A DNA stretch of 64,000 bases from Vibrio inusitatus (GTDB taxonomy: Bacteria; Pseudomonadota; Gammaproteobacteria; Enterobacterales; Vibrionaceae): NCBI GenBank assembly GCA_024346935.1, contig AP024878.1, positions 248,001 to 312,000 on the forward strand, given 5' to 3'. The notes beneath the pieces were generated by a model. It worked only from the letters and a program-made list of their open reading frames with translations. It ran no database searches and was not told the DNA's origin. A program made the translations under genes and the position numbers. Of the stretch, positions 31,775-40,774 are shown in pieces. Every line of letters begins with the position of its first letter. The first letter of the stretch is position 1.

Positions 31775-32716
31775 GTGCCGATTCGAGTCCCTGATCAATT
31801 ACCTGCGACAGATGTACTAAGAGGAGAGAAGATTTTCGTTATGTCTGAATCTCGTGCCTCATCGCAAGAGATTCGTCCTCTAAGAGTCCTACTGCTCAAC
31901 CTAATGCCCAAGAAGATTGAGACTGAGACTCAGTTTCTACGTTTGCTTTCTAACAGTCCATTACAAGTCGATGTCGAATTGCTTCGCATTGATAACAGAC
32001 CAAGCAAAAACACACCTACCGAGCATTTAGATACGTTCTATCGCCAGTTTGAAGGTGTTAAAGGGCGTAATTTTGACGGACTGATCATCACTGGTGCGCC
32101 ACTTGGTTTAGTTCAGTTTGAAGATGTCATCTATTGGGAACACTTACAGTCCATAATGAACTGGGCAAAAGAGCATGTGACTTCTACGCTTTACGTTTGT
32201 TGGGCAGCTCAAGCTGGTTTAAAACTACTTTATGACTTGCCTAAGCGTACTCGTAAAGAAAAGTTATCGGGTGTCTATGAGCACTTCACTCAGGATCAGC
32301 ACCATCCTATACTTCGTGGGTTTGATGATTCTTTCTTAGCGCCTCATTCCCGCTATGCAGACTTTTCTCCAGAGTATTTATCTGAGTATACTGATCTCGA
32401 TATCTTAGCAACCTCTGATACTGCTGGTGTTTATCTGGCCTCCACCAAAGACAAGCGCAATGTATTTGTTACTGGTCACCCTGAGTATGAGTCAAAGACT
32501 CTGCATACTGAGTACGTGCGAGATTTAGCGGAAGGAATGGAACCGGCTATTCCTGTTAACTATTATCCTGATAACAACCCTGATAATGCGCCTAGGGCGA
32601 CTTGGCGTAGCCATGGGCATCTATTATTTAGTAATTGGCTCAACTACTGCGTTTATCAACAAACGCCATACGATTTGGATAAATTCTCCGAAGCTAACTT
32701 TACTAAAGATGAGTAG
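31775..32716 (+). CDS. metA: Homoserine O-succinyltransferase
   Basis: MetA activates homoserine with succinyl-CoA at the first dedicated step of methionine synthesis. The 313-residue product has the glutamine-amidotransferase-like fold: [19 protein letters not shown] near residue 35, the nucleophile Cys in YVCWAAQAG (about residue 142), and the His-Glu pair of VTGHPEYES (about 235-237). The Glu in the [12 protein letters not shown] region fits a succinyl-specific enzyme, but acyl specificity cannot be settled by sight. The start is GTG with an AAAGGAG ribosome-binding site 7 bases upstream. MetJ boxes precede it. Confidence 0.95.
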   Translation: MPIRVPDQLPATDVLRGEKIFVMSESRASSQEIRPLRVLLLNLMPKKIETETQFLRLLSNSPLQVDVELLRIDNRPSKNTPTEHLDTFYRQFEGVKGRNFDGLIITGAPLGLVQFEDVIYWEHLQSIMNWAKEHVTSTLYVCWAAQAGLKLLYDLPKRTRKEKLSGVYEHFTQDQHHPILRGFDDSFLAPHSRYADFSPEYLSEYTDLDILATSDTAGVYLASTKDKRNVFVTGHPEYESKTLHTEYVRDLAEGMEPAIPVNYYPDNNPDNAPRATWRSHGHLLFSNWLNYCVYQQTPYDLDKFSEANFTKDE

Positions 32717-32737
32717 CTTATCATTCTTTAGAGCTAA

Positions 32738-32766
32738 AGAAAGGCATGCCATTGGCATGCCTTTTC
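32738..32766 (+). terminator. Intrinsic terminator after metA
   Basis: AAAGGCATGCC (32740-32750) pairs with GGCATGCCTTT around ATT and runs into a T-rich tail. It lies directly next to the truncated repeat copy that follows. Confidence 0.88.
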
Positions 32767-32768
32767 TG

Positions 32769-32815
32769 TTTTCCTGCTCTATTTATGATCACTTACTTAC
32801 TGTGATTGGTATTAC
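32769..32815. mobile_element. Right-end fragment of the MITE-like repeat
   Basis: 47 bases that match 30948-30994 with four substitutions, including the terminal inverted repeat TTACTTACTGTGATTGG. The left half is absent. Its outer end (the TTA at 32812-32814) forms the TAA stop codon of the antiporter gene on the minus strand. Confidence 0.75.
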
Positions 32816-34104
32816 TCTTGTTCTGTTTCAGCTGAGGGTTCTAGCTGTTTTGCTTTTTCTATCATAGGAGTAATAGTCATCCCTTGAACTAAGATAGAGA
32901 ACATCACTACAGAATAAGTCATGACCATAATGATCTCTTTTACATCGATATTCTTTTCAGGGATCACCATGATACCTGCAGGTATTGATAGAGCCATGGC
33001 TAACGCAAGACCACCTCTGAGCCCACCCCAAGTGAGTATTTTCACTGACATAGGGTTGTAGTACCTAAATCGCTTGAAGCCAATATAGCTAATTCTAATA
33101 CTGAGGTAGCGAGATAGGAGTACTAGTGGCACCGCTATTACCATCATGATCCAATCTTCGTGATGGAATTCGAAAAGTAACATCGACATGCCGATAAGCA
33201 GGAACAATATGGCATTGAGGAATTCATCAATCAATTCCCAGAAATGGTCCAAATTTTTAAATCCAGATTCTGAAAATCCAGTTTTTCGTGTCCAGTTACC
33301 AATAATGATGCCAGATACCACCATTGATAGTGGCCCTGATACTTCAAGTAGTTCTGCGATAGCATAGCCTGTTGATGGTATCAGAATGGTTAACAGCATC
33401 TCCATTGAATGATCTTCGGTTGTGCATATTAACCAGTGAAAAATAACACCTAAAACAAAACCGTAGGCAATGCCTCCAATGGCCTCTTGCAAAAATAATG
33501 CAGAGACCGAGCCAACGGTTGGAGCTTCTGTGCCAAAGGCAATCGTCAATAGGGTTACGAAGATAACTAAACCAAAGCCGTCATTGAAGAGAGACTCGCC
33601 TTCTATTTGCGTGGAAATACGTGCAGGAGCATTAAGTTTCTTAACAATGGCCAATACAGCAATGGGGTCGGTTGGCGATATTAACGCACCAAATAATAAG
33701 CAATAAATCAGGTCTAAATTAAAGCCGATTAAAGTACAGAGACCAAATAGAACAAAACCAATGAAGAAGGTAGAGAATAGAGTTGCCCCTAACGCTAGCG
33801 CAGTGATTTCCCACTTTTGGTCTTTTAGGTGATCTAACTTAATGCCAAGTCCACCTGCGAATAACAGAAACCCTAGGATTCCTTTAAGCAAAAAGTCTTC
33901 AAAGTTAATTGACGCAATGGTTTCAATGGCCACATGGGACAGCTTAAACCACCCCGCTTGACCTGCGATAATAATGGCTAATGACAACAGCATAGCGCCA
34001 GCCGTAATTGCAATGGTGGTCTGCATTTTGCCAATTTTACTGTTGATTAATGCGATGAGCGCTGCACCCGCAGCTAGAAAGCACAGCGTATGGTAGGCTT
34101 CCAT
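32812..34104 (-). CDS. Na+(K+)/H+ antiporter, CPA1/NhaP type
   Basis: This is a membrane exchanger that swaps cytoplasmic Na+ or K+ for H+ in pH and salt homeostasis. The 430-residue product has about 12 membrane segments. Family motifs are the discontinuous-helix SPTDPIAVLAIVKKL near residues 145-160, the ion-binding ESLFNDGFGLV near residues 170-180, and WGGLRGGLALAMALS near residue 365. There is no cytoplasmic RCK or CBS regulatory domain. The last residues EPSAETEQE are acidic, and the stop codon lies in the end of a repeat element. It is divergent from metH. Confidence 0.88.
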   Translation of the reverse strand: MEAYHTLCFLAAGAALIALINSKIGKMQTTIAITAGAMLLSLAIIIAGQAGWFKLSHVAIETIASINFEDFLLKGILGFLLFAGGLGIKLDHLKDQKWEITALALGATLFSTFFIGFVLFGLCTLIGFNLDLIYCLLFGALISPTDPIAVLAIVKKLNAPARISTQIEGESLFNDGFGLVIFVTLLTIAFGTEAPTVGSVSALFLQEAIGGIAYGFVLGVIFHWLICTTEDHSMEMLLTILIPSTGYAIAELLEVSGPLSMVVSGIIIGNWTRKTGFSESGFKNLDHFWELIDEFLNAILFLLIGMSMLLFEFHHEDWIMMVIAVPLVLLSRYLSIRISYIGFKRFRYYNPMSVKILTWGGLRGGLALAMALSIPAGIMVIPEKNIDVKEIIMVMTYSVVMFSILVQGMTITPMIEKAKQLEPSAETEQE

Positions 34105-34210
34105 TCCTTTCTCCTAAGTTTGAATAGCCTCAACACTGTGAGACAAAAATTTAACTAGATCAAATATAGTTGTACCTTAGATAGCATCATAGCGTAAATA
34201 TGCATTATTT

Positions 34211-34226
34211 AGACGTCTAGAAATCT
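34211..34226. promoter_or_regulatory. MetJ operator (two met boxes) before metH
   Basis: AGACGTCT (a perfect met box) is followed directly by AGAAATCT (6 of 8). The pair lies 62-77 bases before the chosen metH start, in the 183-base gap shared with the divergent antiporter. A TGTGATAGGATG-type -10 region may follow, but I cannot define the promoter with certainty. Confidence 0.78.
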
Positions 34227-34287
34227 AATTTTACTGTGATAGGATGTTAGTAATAAGTTGGAAATGCCATACCGAGCAGGACGCAAA

Positions 34288-37200
34288 ATGAGAGCACAAT
34301 TAGAAGCCCAGTTGAAGAACCATATTCTTTTGATCGATGGTGGTATGGGCACCATGATTCAAAATCAAAAATTAGAAGAAGCGGATTATCGAGGTGATCG
34401 TTTTGCAGACTGGCATTGTGATCTGAAAGGGAATAATGATCTTCTTGTTCTTACTCAACCGCAGCTCATAAAGCAGATTCATTGCGATTATTTAGAAGCC
34501 GGTGCAGACATCCTTGAAACTAATACCTTCAATTCAACCACCATTGCGATGGCGGATTATGATATGGAGGCTCTCAGTGAGGAGATTAACTTTGCGGCGG
34601 CAAAGCTTGCTCGAGAAGCGGCAGATGAATGGACAGCAAAAACACCCGATAGACCACGTTATGTCGCTGGTGTTCTTGGTCCAACAAACCGCACTTGTTC
34701 TATCTCTCCAGATGTAAATGATCCAGGATTTAGAAATGTTAGCTTTGATGAATTGGTAGAAGCATACAAAGAATCCACGCTTGCTCTTATAAAGGGCGGT
34801 TCAGATCTTATCCTTATTGAGACTATCTTTGATACCTTGAATGCGAAAGCATGTGCGTTTGCTGTTGATACTGTTTTTGATGAGTTGGGTTACACGTTAC
34901 CTGTCATGATATCTGGAACCATCACAGATGCATCCGGTCGTACCTTATCAGGTCAAACTACAGAAGCTTTCTATAACTCTTTACGTCACGTAAACCCAAT
35001 CTCTTTTGGTCTGAACTGTGCTTTAGGGCCGGATGAACTACGTCCTTATGTAGATGAGTTATCTCGTATTTCAGAAACATTTATATCCGTTCATCCTAAT
35101 GCGGGTCTACCAAATGCTTTTGGGGAGTATGACTTATCGCCAGAAGATATGGCTGAACATATTAAAGAGTGGGCAGAGTCAGGCTTCTTGAACTTAGTTG
35201 GTGGTTGTTGTGGTACAACGCCTGAACATATAAAGGCAATGGCGCAAGCGGTTGAAAATGCTCGACCACGTCAACTTCCTGAAATAAAAGCAGCCTGTCG
35301 CCTATCTGGATTAGAACCGCTAGCTATCGAAAGAGAAACCTTATTTTTGAACGTAGGTGAGCGTACCAACGTTACTGGTTCTGCTCGCTTTAAACGATTG
35401 ATCAAAGAAGAGCTCTATGAAGAAGCTTTAGATGTTGCTCGTCAACAGGTAGAAAACGGCGCTCAGATCATTGATATCAACATGGATGAGGGAATGCTAG
35501 ATGCTGAGGCGTGTATGGTTCGTTTCCTCAACCTATGTGCATCAGAACCTGATATATCGAAAGTACCTGTTATGGTGGATTCATCTAAATGGGAAGTGAT
35601 TGAAGCTGGTCTTAAATGTATTCAAGGTAAAGGCATTGTTAACTCTATCTCATTGAAAGAAGGGAAAGAGAAGTTTATCGAGCAAGCCAAACTTATTCGT
35701 CGATATGGCGCAGCTGTTATTGTTATGGCTTTTGATGAACAGGGTCAGGCAGATACGCGTGAACGTAAGATTGAGATCTGTACCAATGCCTACAACATCC
35801 TAGTCGATGAAGTTGGATTCCCTGCTGAAGATATTATCTTTGATCCAAACATCTTTGCAGTAGCGACGGGTATTGATGATCATAATAATTACGCGGTTGA
35901 TTTCATCAACGCTGTAGCGGATATCAAGCGTGATCTGCCGCATGCAATGGTGTCTGGTGGTGTATCTAACGTTTCTTTCTCATTCCGCGGCAATAACTAC
36001 GTACGTGAAGCCATTCATGCTGTGTTCCTATACCACTGTTTTAGAAACGGTATGGATATGGGTATCGTGAATGCAGGTCAGTTAGAGATTTACGACAACG
36101 TACCCGACAAATTACGCGAAGCCGTTGAAGACGTGGTTCTAAACCGTAGAGATGACGCAACAGAACGTCTACTTGATATTGCTGATGAATATCGTGAAAA
36201 CGGAGTAGCTGCAAAGGATGATAGTGCAGCACTTGAGTGGCGCAGTTGGCCAGTAGAAAAACGCTTAGAGCACGCATTGGTTAAAGGTATTACCGAGTTT
36301 ATTATCGAAGATACTGAAGAGGCTCGAGTTAAGGCATCTAAACCTTTAGAAGTCATTGAAGGGCCGTTGATGGACGGTATGAATGTCGTCGGTGACTTAT
36401 TTGGTGAAGGTAAGATGTTTTTACCTCAGGTAGTAAAGTCTGCTCGAGTAATGAAACAAGCTGTGGGTCACCTAGAACCTTACATTGATGCAGAAAAACA
36501 AGCGGGTCATACCAACGGTAAGATATTGTTGGCGACGGTAAAAGGGGATGTCCACGATATCGGTAAAAATATCGTGGGTGTGGTTTTACAGTGTAATAAC
36601 TACGAAATTATCGATCTTGGCGTAATGGTGCCTTGTGAGAAAATCCTCAAAGTCGCAAAAGAAGAGAACGTCGATATCATTGGTTTATCAGGGTTGATTA
36701 CTCCATCTCTAGATGAAATGGTGCATGTTGCTAAAGAAATGGAACGCCAGGGGTTCGATCTTCCGCTACTTATAGGTGGTGCAACTACCTCTAAAGCTCA
36801 TACAGCGGTGAAGATAGAGCAAAACTACTCTCAACCTGTTGTTTATGTCAATAATGCTTCCCGTGCAGTAGGGGTATGCTCTGCATTGCTCTCTAATGAA
36901 CAAAAGCCAGGTTTTATTGAAAAGTTGGATCTCGACTATGAACGAGTTCGTGATCAGCATGCTAGGAAGCGACCAAAGACAGCACCAGTGACTCTCGATA
37001 AAGCTCGTGAGAATAAAGTCGCTATTGATTGGGAGTCATACACTCCACCACAACCTAAGCAACTTGATCCCGTGGTTATCAAGGATATGAGTGTATCGGT
37101 ATTACGTGACTATATTGACTGGACGCCATTCTTTATGACTTGGAGCCTCATGGGTAAATATCCTGCCATCCTAGAGCATGAAGAAGTCGGCGAAGAAGCG

Positions 37201-37956
37201 AAGCGTTTGTATAAAGACGCCAACGACTTGCTCGATATGATAGAAGCGGACGGTATTATTAAGGCAAGCGGAATGTGTCAGATGTTCCCTGCGAACAGTG
37301 TCGGTGATGACATCGAGGTGTATACCGATGAATCACGCACTGTTGTGGCTAAAAAGCTGTTTAATCTTCGTCAGCAAACTAAAAAGCCTAAAGGCTTCAA
37401 CTATTGCTTGAGCGATTACATTGCGCCTAAAGAAAGCGGTGTTAGAGATTGGATTGGTGGATTTGCTGTTACCGGAGGTATTGGCGAGCGTGAGATTGCA
37501 GATAACTACAAAGCGGACGGTGACGATTACAATGCAATTATGATTCAGGCGGTATCCGATCGATTAGCAGAAGGTTTTGCCGAGTATCTTCATCAGCAGG
37601 TACGAAAGGATATCTGGGGATATGCACCTGATGAGCAATTGGGTAACGATGATCTCATCCGTGAAAAGTATCAAGGTATACGCCCAGCTCCTGGTTACCC
37701 TGCGTGTCCTGAGCATACTGAAAAACAAGCGATTTGGGATTTGATGCAAGTTGAAGAAACCATTGGTATGTCGCTTACTACGAGCTACGCAATGTGGCCA
37801 GGTGCGTCAGTGTCTGGTTGGTATTTCTCTCACCCTGATTGTCGTTATTTCGCCATTGCGCAAATCCAAGAAGACCAAGCAAGAGATTACGCTGAACGTA
37901 AAGGTTGGGAATGGACTGAGGCCGAAAAGTGGCTAGGGCCTAACTTGAACGGCTAG
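34288..37956 (+). CDS. metH: Cobalamin-dependent methionine synthase
   Basis: MetH transfers the methyl group of 5-methyltetrahydrofolate to homocysteine through B12. The four modules are in order: homocysteine/zinc domain (about residues 1-340; [11 protein letters not shown]; zinc cysteines in FGLNCALG and [10 protein letters not shown]), pterin-binding domain (about 350-620; [14 protein letters not shown]), B12 domain with the cobalt ligand His756 in [11 protein letters not shown], and the SAM-binding reactivation domain (about 900-1222; [12 protein letters not shown]). The ATG at 34288 is preferred because AGGA lies 6 bases upstream, giving 1222 residues against about 1227 in E. coli; TTG 34258 or ATG 34264 would add 8-10 residues. 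Confidence 0.97.
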   Translation: MRAQLEAQLKNHILLIDGGMGTMIQNQKLEEADYRGDRFADWHCDLKGNNDLLVLTQPQLIKQIHCDYLEAGADILETNTFNSTTIAMADYDMEALSEEINFAAAKLAREAADEWTAKTPDRPRYVAGVLGPTNRTCSISPDVNDPGFRNVSFDELVEAYKESTLALIKGGSDLILIETIFDTLNAKACAFAVDTVFDELGYTLPVMISGTITDASGRTLSGQTTEAFYNSLRHVNPISFGLNCALGPDELRPYVDELSRISETFISVHPNAGLPNAFGEYDLSPEDMAEHIKEWAESGFLNLVGGCCGTTPEHIKAMAQAVENARPRQLPEIKAACRLSGLEPLAIERETLFLNVGERTNVTGSARFKRLIKEELYEEALDVARQQVENGAQIIDINMDEGMLDAEACMVRFLNLCASEPDISKVPVMVDSSKWEVIEAGLKCIQGKGIVNSISLKEGKEKFIEQAKLIRRYGAAVIVMAFDEQGQADTRERKIEICTNAYNILVDEVGFPAEDIIFDPNIFAVATGIDDHNNYAVDFINAVADIKRDLPHAMVSGGVSNVSFSFRGNNYVREAIHAVFLYHCFRNGMDMGIVNAGQLEIYDNVPDKLREAVEDVVLNRRDDATERLLDIADEYRENGVAAKDDSAALEWRSWPVEKRLEHALVKGITEFIIEDTEEARVKASKPLEVIEGPLMDGMNVVGDLFGEGKMFLPQVVKSARVMKQAVGHLEPYIDAEKQAGHTNGKILLATVKGDVHDIGKNIVGVVLQCNNYEIIDLGVMVPCEKILKVAKEENVDIIGLSGLITPSLDEMVHVAKEMERQGFDLPLLIGGATTSKAHTAVKIEQNYSQPVVYVNNASRAVGVCSALLSNEQKPGFIEKLDLDYERVRDQHARKRPKTAPVTLDKARENKVAIDWESYTPPQPKQLDPVVIKDMSVSVLRDYIDWTPFFMTWSLMGKYPAILEHEEVGEEAKRLYKDANDLLDMIEADGIIKASGMCQMFPANSVGDDIEVYTDESRTVVAKKLFNLRQQTKKPKGFNYCLSDYIAPKESGVRDWIGGFAVTGGIGEREIADNYKADGDDYNAIMIQAVSDRLAEGFAEYLHQQVRKDIWGYAPDEQLGNDDLIREKYQGIRPAPGYPACPEHTEKQAIWDLMQVEETIGMSLTTSYAMWPGASVSGWYFSHPDCRYFAIAQIQEDQARDYAERKGWEWTEAEKWLGPNLNG

Positions 37957-37968
37957 CAACAGAAAGTA

Positions 37969-37998
37969 AGAAGGGGCTAAATAGCCCCTTGTTTTTTT
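37969..37998 (+). terminator. Intrinsic terminator after metH
   Basis: AAGGGGCT (37971-37978) pairs with AGCCCCTT (37983-37990) around AAAT, followed by G and seven T. On the minus strand (for lysC) there is no good T tract. Confidence 0.92.
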
Positions 37999-38018
37999 AC
38001 CAATGTTTGCTAATTGAC

Positions 38019-39371
38019 TTAACTTTCAAATAGTTGTCGATGTAGCTGCTGAACGGCATGTCTTGCTGATGACTCATGCAATAAGAAACATAGGTTATGA
38101 TTGCTTGCACCATAGCAAATCATTCGTAAATTATGGTCTTCAAGAGTGCCAAAAATCTGCTTCGCTGTGCCTTTAGCTTGTCCCATATTGTTACCAATAA
38201 GCGCGACTAAACTCAAGTTTTGCTCCACAACGACTGAGCACAGTTCTTCGAGTTCTTGTTGAGCAGCCGCAGGCAGTTGCGGTGCACCGCCTTGAGTGTT
38301 TGTGCGATCCAACGTCAGCGATACGCTGATTTCTGAGGTAGTAATTAGATCTACCGATACCTTGTGACGAGCTAAAATAGTAAATACTTTTGCCAAAAAT
38401 CCACTGGCTTGGAACATGTTAAGGCTCTTTAGAGTAATCAGGGTTTGATTGCCTCTAAGAGTAACGGCTCTAAATAGAGGAGCACTTTCTACTTCTTGTG
38501 TTACCCAAGTACCGCCGAGCTCTGGTTCCTTCGATGACCCAACAAATACAGGGATTTTGTGTCGTAGAGCTGGAACTAAAGTTGAAGGATGCAGGATCTT
38601 AGCACCAAAGTTTGCCATCTCGGATGCTTCACTGAAGCTGATCTCTTTGATGGGTTGTGCTTGTGGTGCAATACGAGGGTCTGTGGTGTAGATGCCAGGT
38701 ACATCTGTCCAAATCTCAAGACCAGATGCAGAGATAGCCTCAGCAACCAAGGCTGCACTGTAGTCACTACCACCGCGACCTAGCGTCGTTGTTTTGTTGT
38801 TTAGATCTGAACCAATAAACCCTTGAGTAATGACAATAGACTCTTTAAATAATGGTACTAAATGAGCTTGAGCTGCAATGCTGATTTCATCCAGTAGCGG
38901 CTCTGCATTGCCAAATACCGATGTTGTTTTCATTACGGTTCGAATATCGAAACGCTCGCTCTTGTGCCCACGTTCATTCATTAATTGACACAGGATGTGT
39001 GTCGACATCAGTTCTCCACAAGAAACCAATTGATCAGTCAATTGTTCACTAGTCTCGCTGGTGGCTTTCTCGGCGCACTGAGATACCTTGGTTAGGATCT
39101 CGTTGATCGCATCATTGATGACCTCAGGGTGTTTTAATTGATTGATGATACTGAAGTGGATGTCTACCAGTTGTTGTAGAAGTTGCTCTCGCCTACTTTG
39201 GTCTGGGACACCATTAGCAAGCTCAACCAATACGTTGGTCACACCTGAGCAGGCACTAATGACAACGAGTTTGGTATTCGGATTGTTTTCTACAATGGCC
39301 GCACATCGGCTCATCGCCTCAAAATTTGCTACACTAGTACCGCCAAATTTGGCGACGTTGATTGCGCTCAC
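38019..39371 (-). CDS. lysC: Aspartate kinase III (lysine-sensitive type)
   Basis: LysC phosphorylates aspartate to open the Lys/Thr/Met/Ile branch. The 450-residue, single-function product starts with the kinase motif VAKFGGTSVANF (Lys8) and includes the substrate-site segments SCGELMSTHIL and LGRGGSDYSAALVA. The C-terminal regulatory part (about residues 300-450) has two ACT repeats (LNMFQASGFLAKVFTI; LVALIGNNMG). Length and sequence fit E. coli LysC and not the fused ThrA or MetL enzymes. The start is GTG with a GAGAG ribosome-binding site. A 290-base structured leader separates it from the divergent aminotransferase gene. Confidence 0.93.
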   Translation of the reverse strand: MSAINVAKFGGTSVANFEAMSRCAAIVENNPNTKLVVISACSGVTNVLVELANGVPDQSRREQLLQQLVDIHFSIINQLKHPEVINDAINEILTKVSQCAEKATSETSEQLTDQLVSCGELMSTHILCQLMNERGHKSERFDIRTVMKTTSVFGNAEPLLDEISIAAQAHLVPLFKESIVITQGFIGSDLNNKTTTLGRGGSDYSAALVAEAISASGLEIWTDVPGIYTTDPRIAPQAQPIKEISFSEASEMANFGAKILHPSTLVPALRHKIPVFVGSSKEPELGGTWVTQEVESAPLFRAVTLRGNQTLITLKSLNMFQASGFLAKVFTILARHKVSVDLITTSEISVSLTLDRTNTQGGAPQLPAAAQQELEELCSVVVEQNLSLVALIGNNMGQAKGTAKQIFGTLEDHNLRMICYGASNHNLCFLLHESSARHAVQQLHRQLFES

Positions 39372-39403
39372 AGCGTCTCTCCATTAGTCCTTTAAATGTG
39401 CAA

Positions 39404-39479
39404 ATACTCACTCTGATTGTAGAGGTGAGTATAAAATGCGAGAAAGTTAACCCGCATAAAATGAGAAGAGCTTGCTCTT
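39404..39479 (-). promoter_or_regulatory. Structured 5' leader of lysC
   Basis: Reading toward lysC, the leader has a 6-bp hairpin AAGAGC/GCTCTT (39466-39479), a 5-bp stem ATGCG/CGCAT, then an 11-bp hairpin with one bulge, ATACTCACCTCT with AGAGTGAGTAT (39404-39432), ending 32 bases before the GTG start. None is followed by a T run, so they are not plain terminators. I do not see the conserved core of the lysine riboswitch. The rest of the 39372-39660 gap shows nothing definite. Confidence 0.45.
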
Positions 39480-39660
39480 ATCGCACTGCATTGGTCATCC
39501 ACTCTTTGTCTTCATTGAACTGGTTTGACGAAATTATGTCAATGGCTTGTATACAAATCGTCACTTTTTTACCTATCCCATACTTCTAAGCATTGTTTAT
39601 TGAGGCTCTTTTAGTGATGCAATAAGCTATTCGAAACTTTTCCTTGAATAGGGTTTTACT

Positions 39661-40773
39661 ATGCGCAGCTTCATCCCACCACATCGTACTTTGATGGGCC
39701 CTGGTCCTTCCGATATTTCTCCGCAGGTCTTACAAGCTCTTTCCCGACCAACTATAGGGCACTTAGATCCATTGTTTATTCGAATGATGGATGAACTAAA
39801 GTTACTTTTAAAATATGCATTTCAAACAGAAAATGAGTTCACTATTGCACTTTCTGCACCAGGGAGTGCCGGAATGGAAGCATGTATCGTGAACCTTATT
39901 GAGGTGGGTGAAAAAGTGATCGTGTGTCGTAATGGTGTATTTGGCGAACGCATGCGCCAGAATGTAGAGCGCTGTGGAGGCATTGCGATTGTTGTTGATG
40001 ATGAATGGGGAAGCCCTGTATCAGCACACAAGCTACAAAATGCTGTAGAAGAACATCCAGACGCAGTAGCTGTGGCGTTTGTGCATGCCGAAACCTCTAC
40101 AGGTGCGCTTAGTGACGCTGAAGCTTTGTCAACGATTGCTCGAAGTAAAGATATGCTTGTGATTGTCGATGCTGTGACCTCACTAGGTGGCGTGCCACTG
40201 AAGGTTGATGAGTGGAAGTTAGATGCGGTGTATTCGGGTAGTCAAAAGTGCCTTTCCTGTACCCCTGGATTATCGCCACTGACGTTCTCAAGTAAAGCCA
40301 TCGCGAAAATTGAATCTAGACAGTATCCTGTTCAAAGTTGGTTTTTAGACCAAAGCTTGGTGCTGGGTTACTGGAGCGGTGAAGGCAAACGTGCGTATCA
40401 TCATACTGCGCCAGTAAATAGCCTTTATGCCCTGCATGAATCATTGTTGCTACTCAAAGAAGAAGGGCTTGAACTGGCTTGGAAGCGTCATGCAGATGCC
40501 CACCAACAGTTAAAAGAGGGATTGACCCAGCTAGGAATTGATTTCGTAGTGGATGAAAAATATCGATTGCCACAGCTCAATGCTGTGTATGTACCCACAG
40601 GGATTGATGAGGCGTTAGTACGTCAGCGCTTACTGAATGAATACAATCTAGAAATTGGTGCAGGACTCGGAGAGCTCGCTGGAAAAGCATGGCGTATTGG
40701 CTTGATGGGGTACGGTGCCCGCAAGGAAAATATCGCACTTTGCTTGCAGGCACTTAAAGAGGTTATAAATTAA
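39661..40773 (+). CDS. PLP-dependent aminotransferase, alanine/serine-glyoxylate family
   Basis: This is a class-V aminotransferase of the AGT/SGAT/PucG group. The 370-residue product opens with the family N-terminus RTLMGPGPSDISPQVLQAL. It shows VIVDAVTSLGG (the Asp that contacts the PLP ring, near residue 170), and the PLP Schiff-base lysine Lys196 in YSGSQKCLSC. Downstream it has RAYHHTAPVNSLYAL, as in alanine-glyoxylate aminotransferases, and a C-terminal WRIGLMGYGA substrate-carboxylate Arg region. The true amino donor (Ala, Ser or a ureide) cannot be decided from sequence alone. Its stop codon is one base from that of the convergent pglL gene. Confidence 0.85.
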   Translation: MRSFIPPHRTLMGPGPSDISPQVLQALSRPTIGHLDPLFIRMMDELKLLLKYAFQTENEFTIALSAPGSAGMEACIVNLIEVGEKVIVCRNGVFGERMRQNVERCGGIAIVVDDEWGSPVSAHKLQNAVEEHPDAVAVAFVHAETSTGALSDAEALSTIARSKDMLVIVDAVTSLGGVPLKVDEWKLDAVYSGSQKCLSCTPGLSPLTFSSKAIAKIESRQYPVQSWFLDQSLVLGYWSGEGKRAYHHTAPVNSLYALHESLLLLKEEGLELAWKRHADAHQQLKEGLTQLGIDFVVDEKYRLPQLNAVYVPTGIDEALVRQRLLNEYNLEIGAGLGELAGKAWRIGLMGYGARKENIALCLQALKEVIN

Positions 40774-40774
40774 A

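Noticed and set aside
39372..39660. Lysine riboswitch before lysC
   Set aside because: I looked for the L-box core on the minus strand and found only simple stems; the conserved junction sequence is not recognisable. Kept as an unexplained leader instead.
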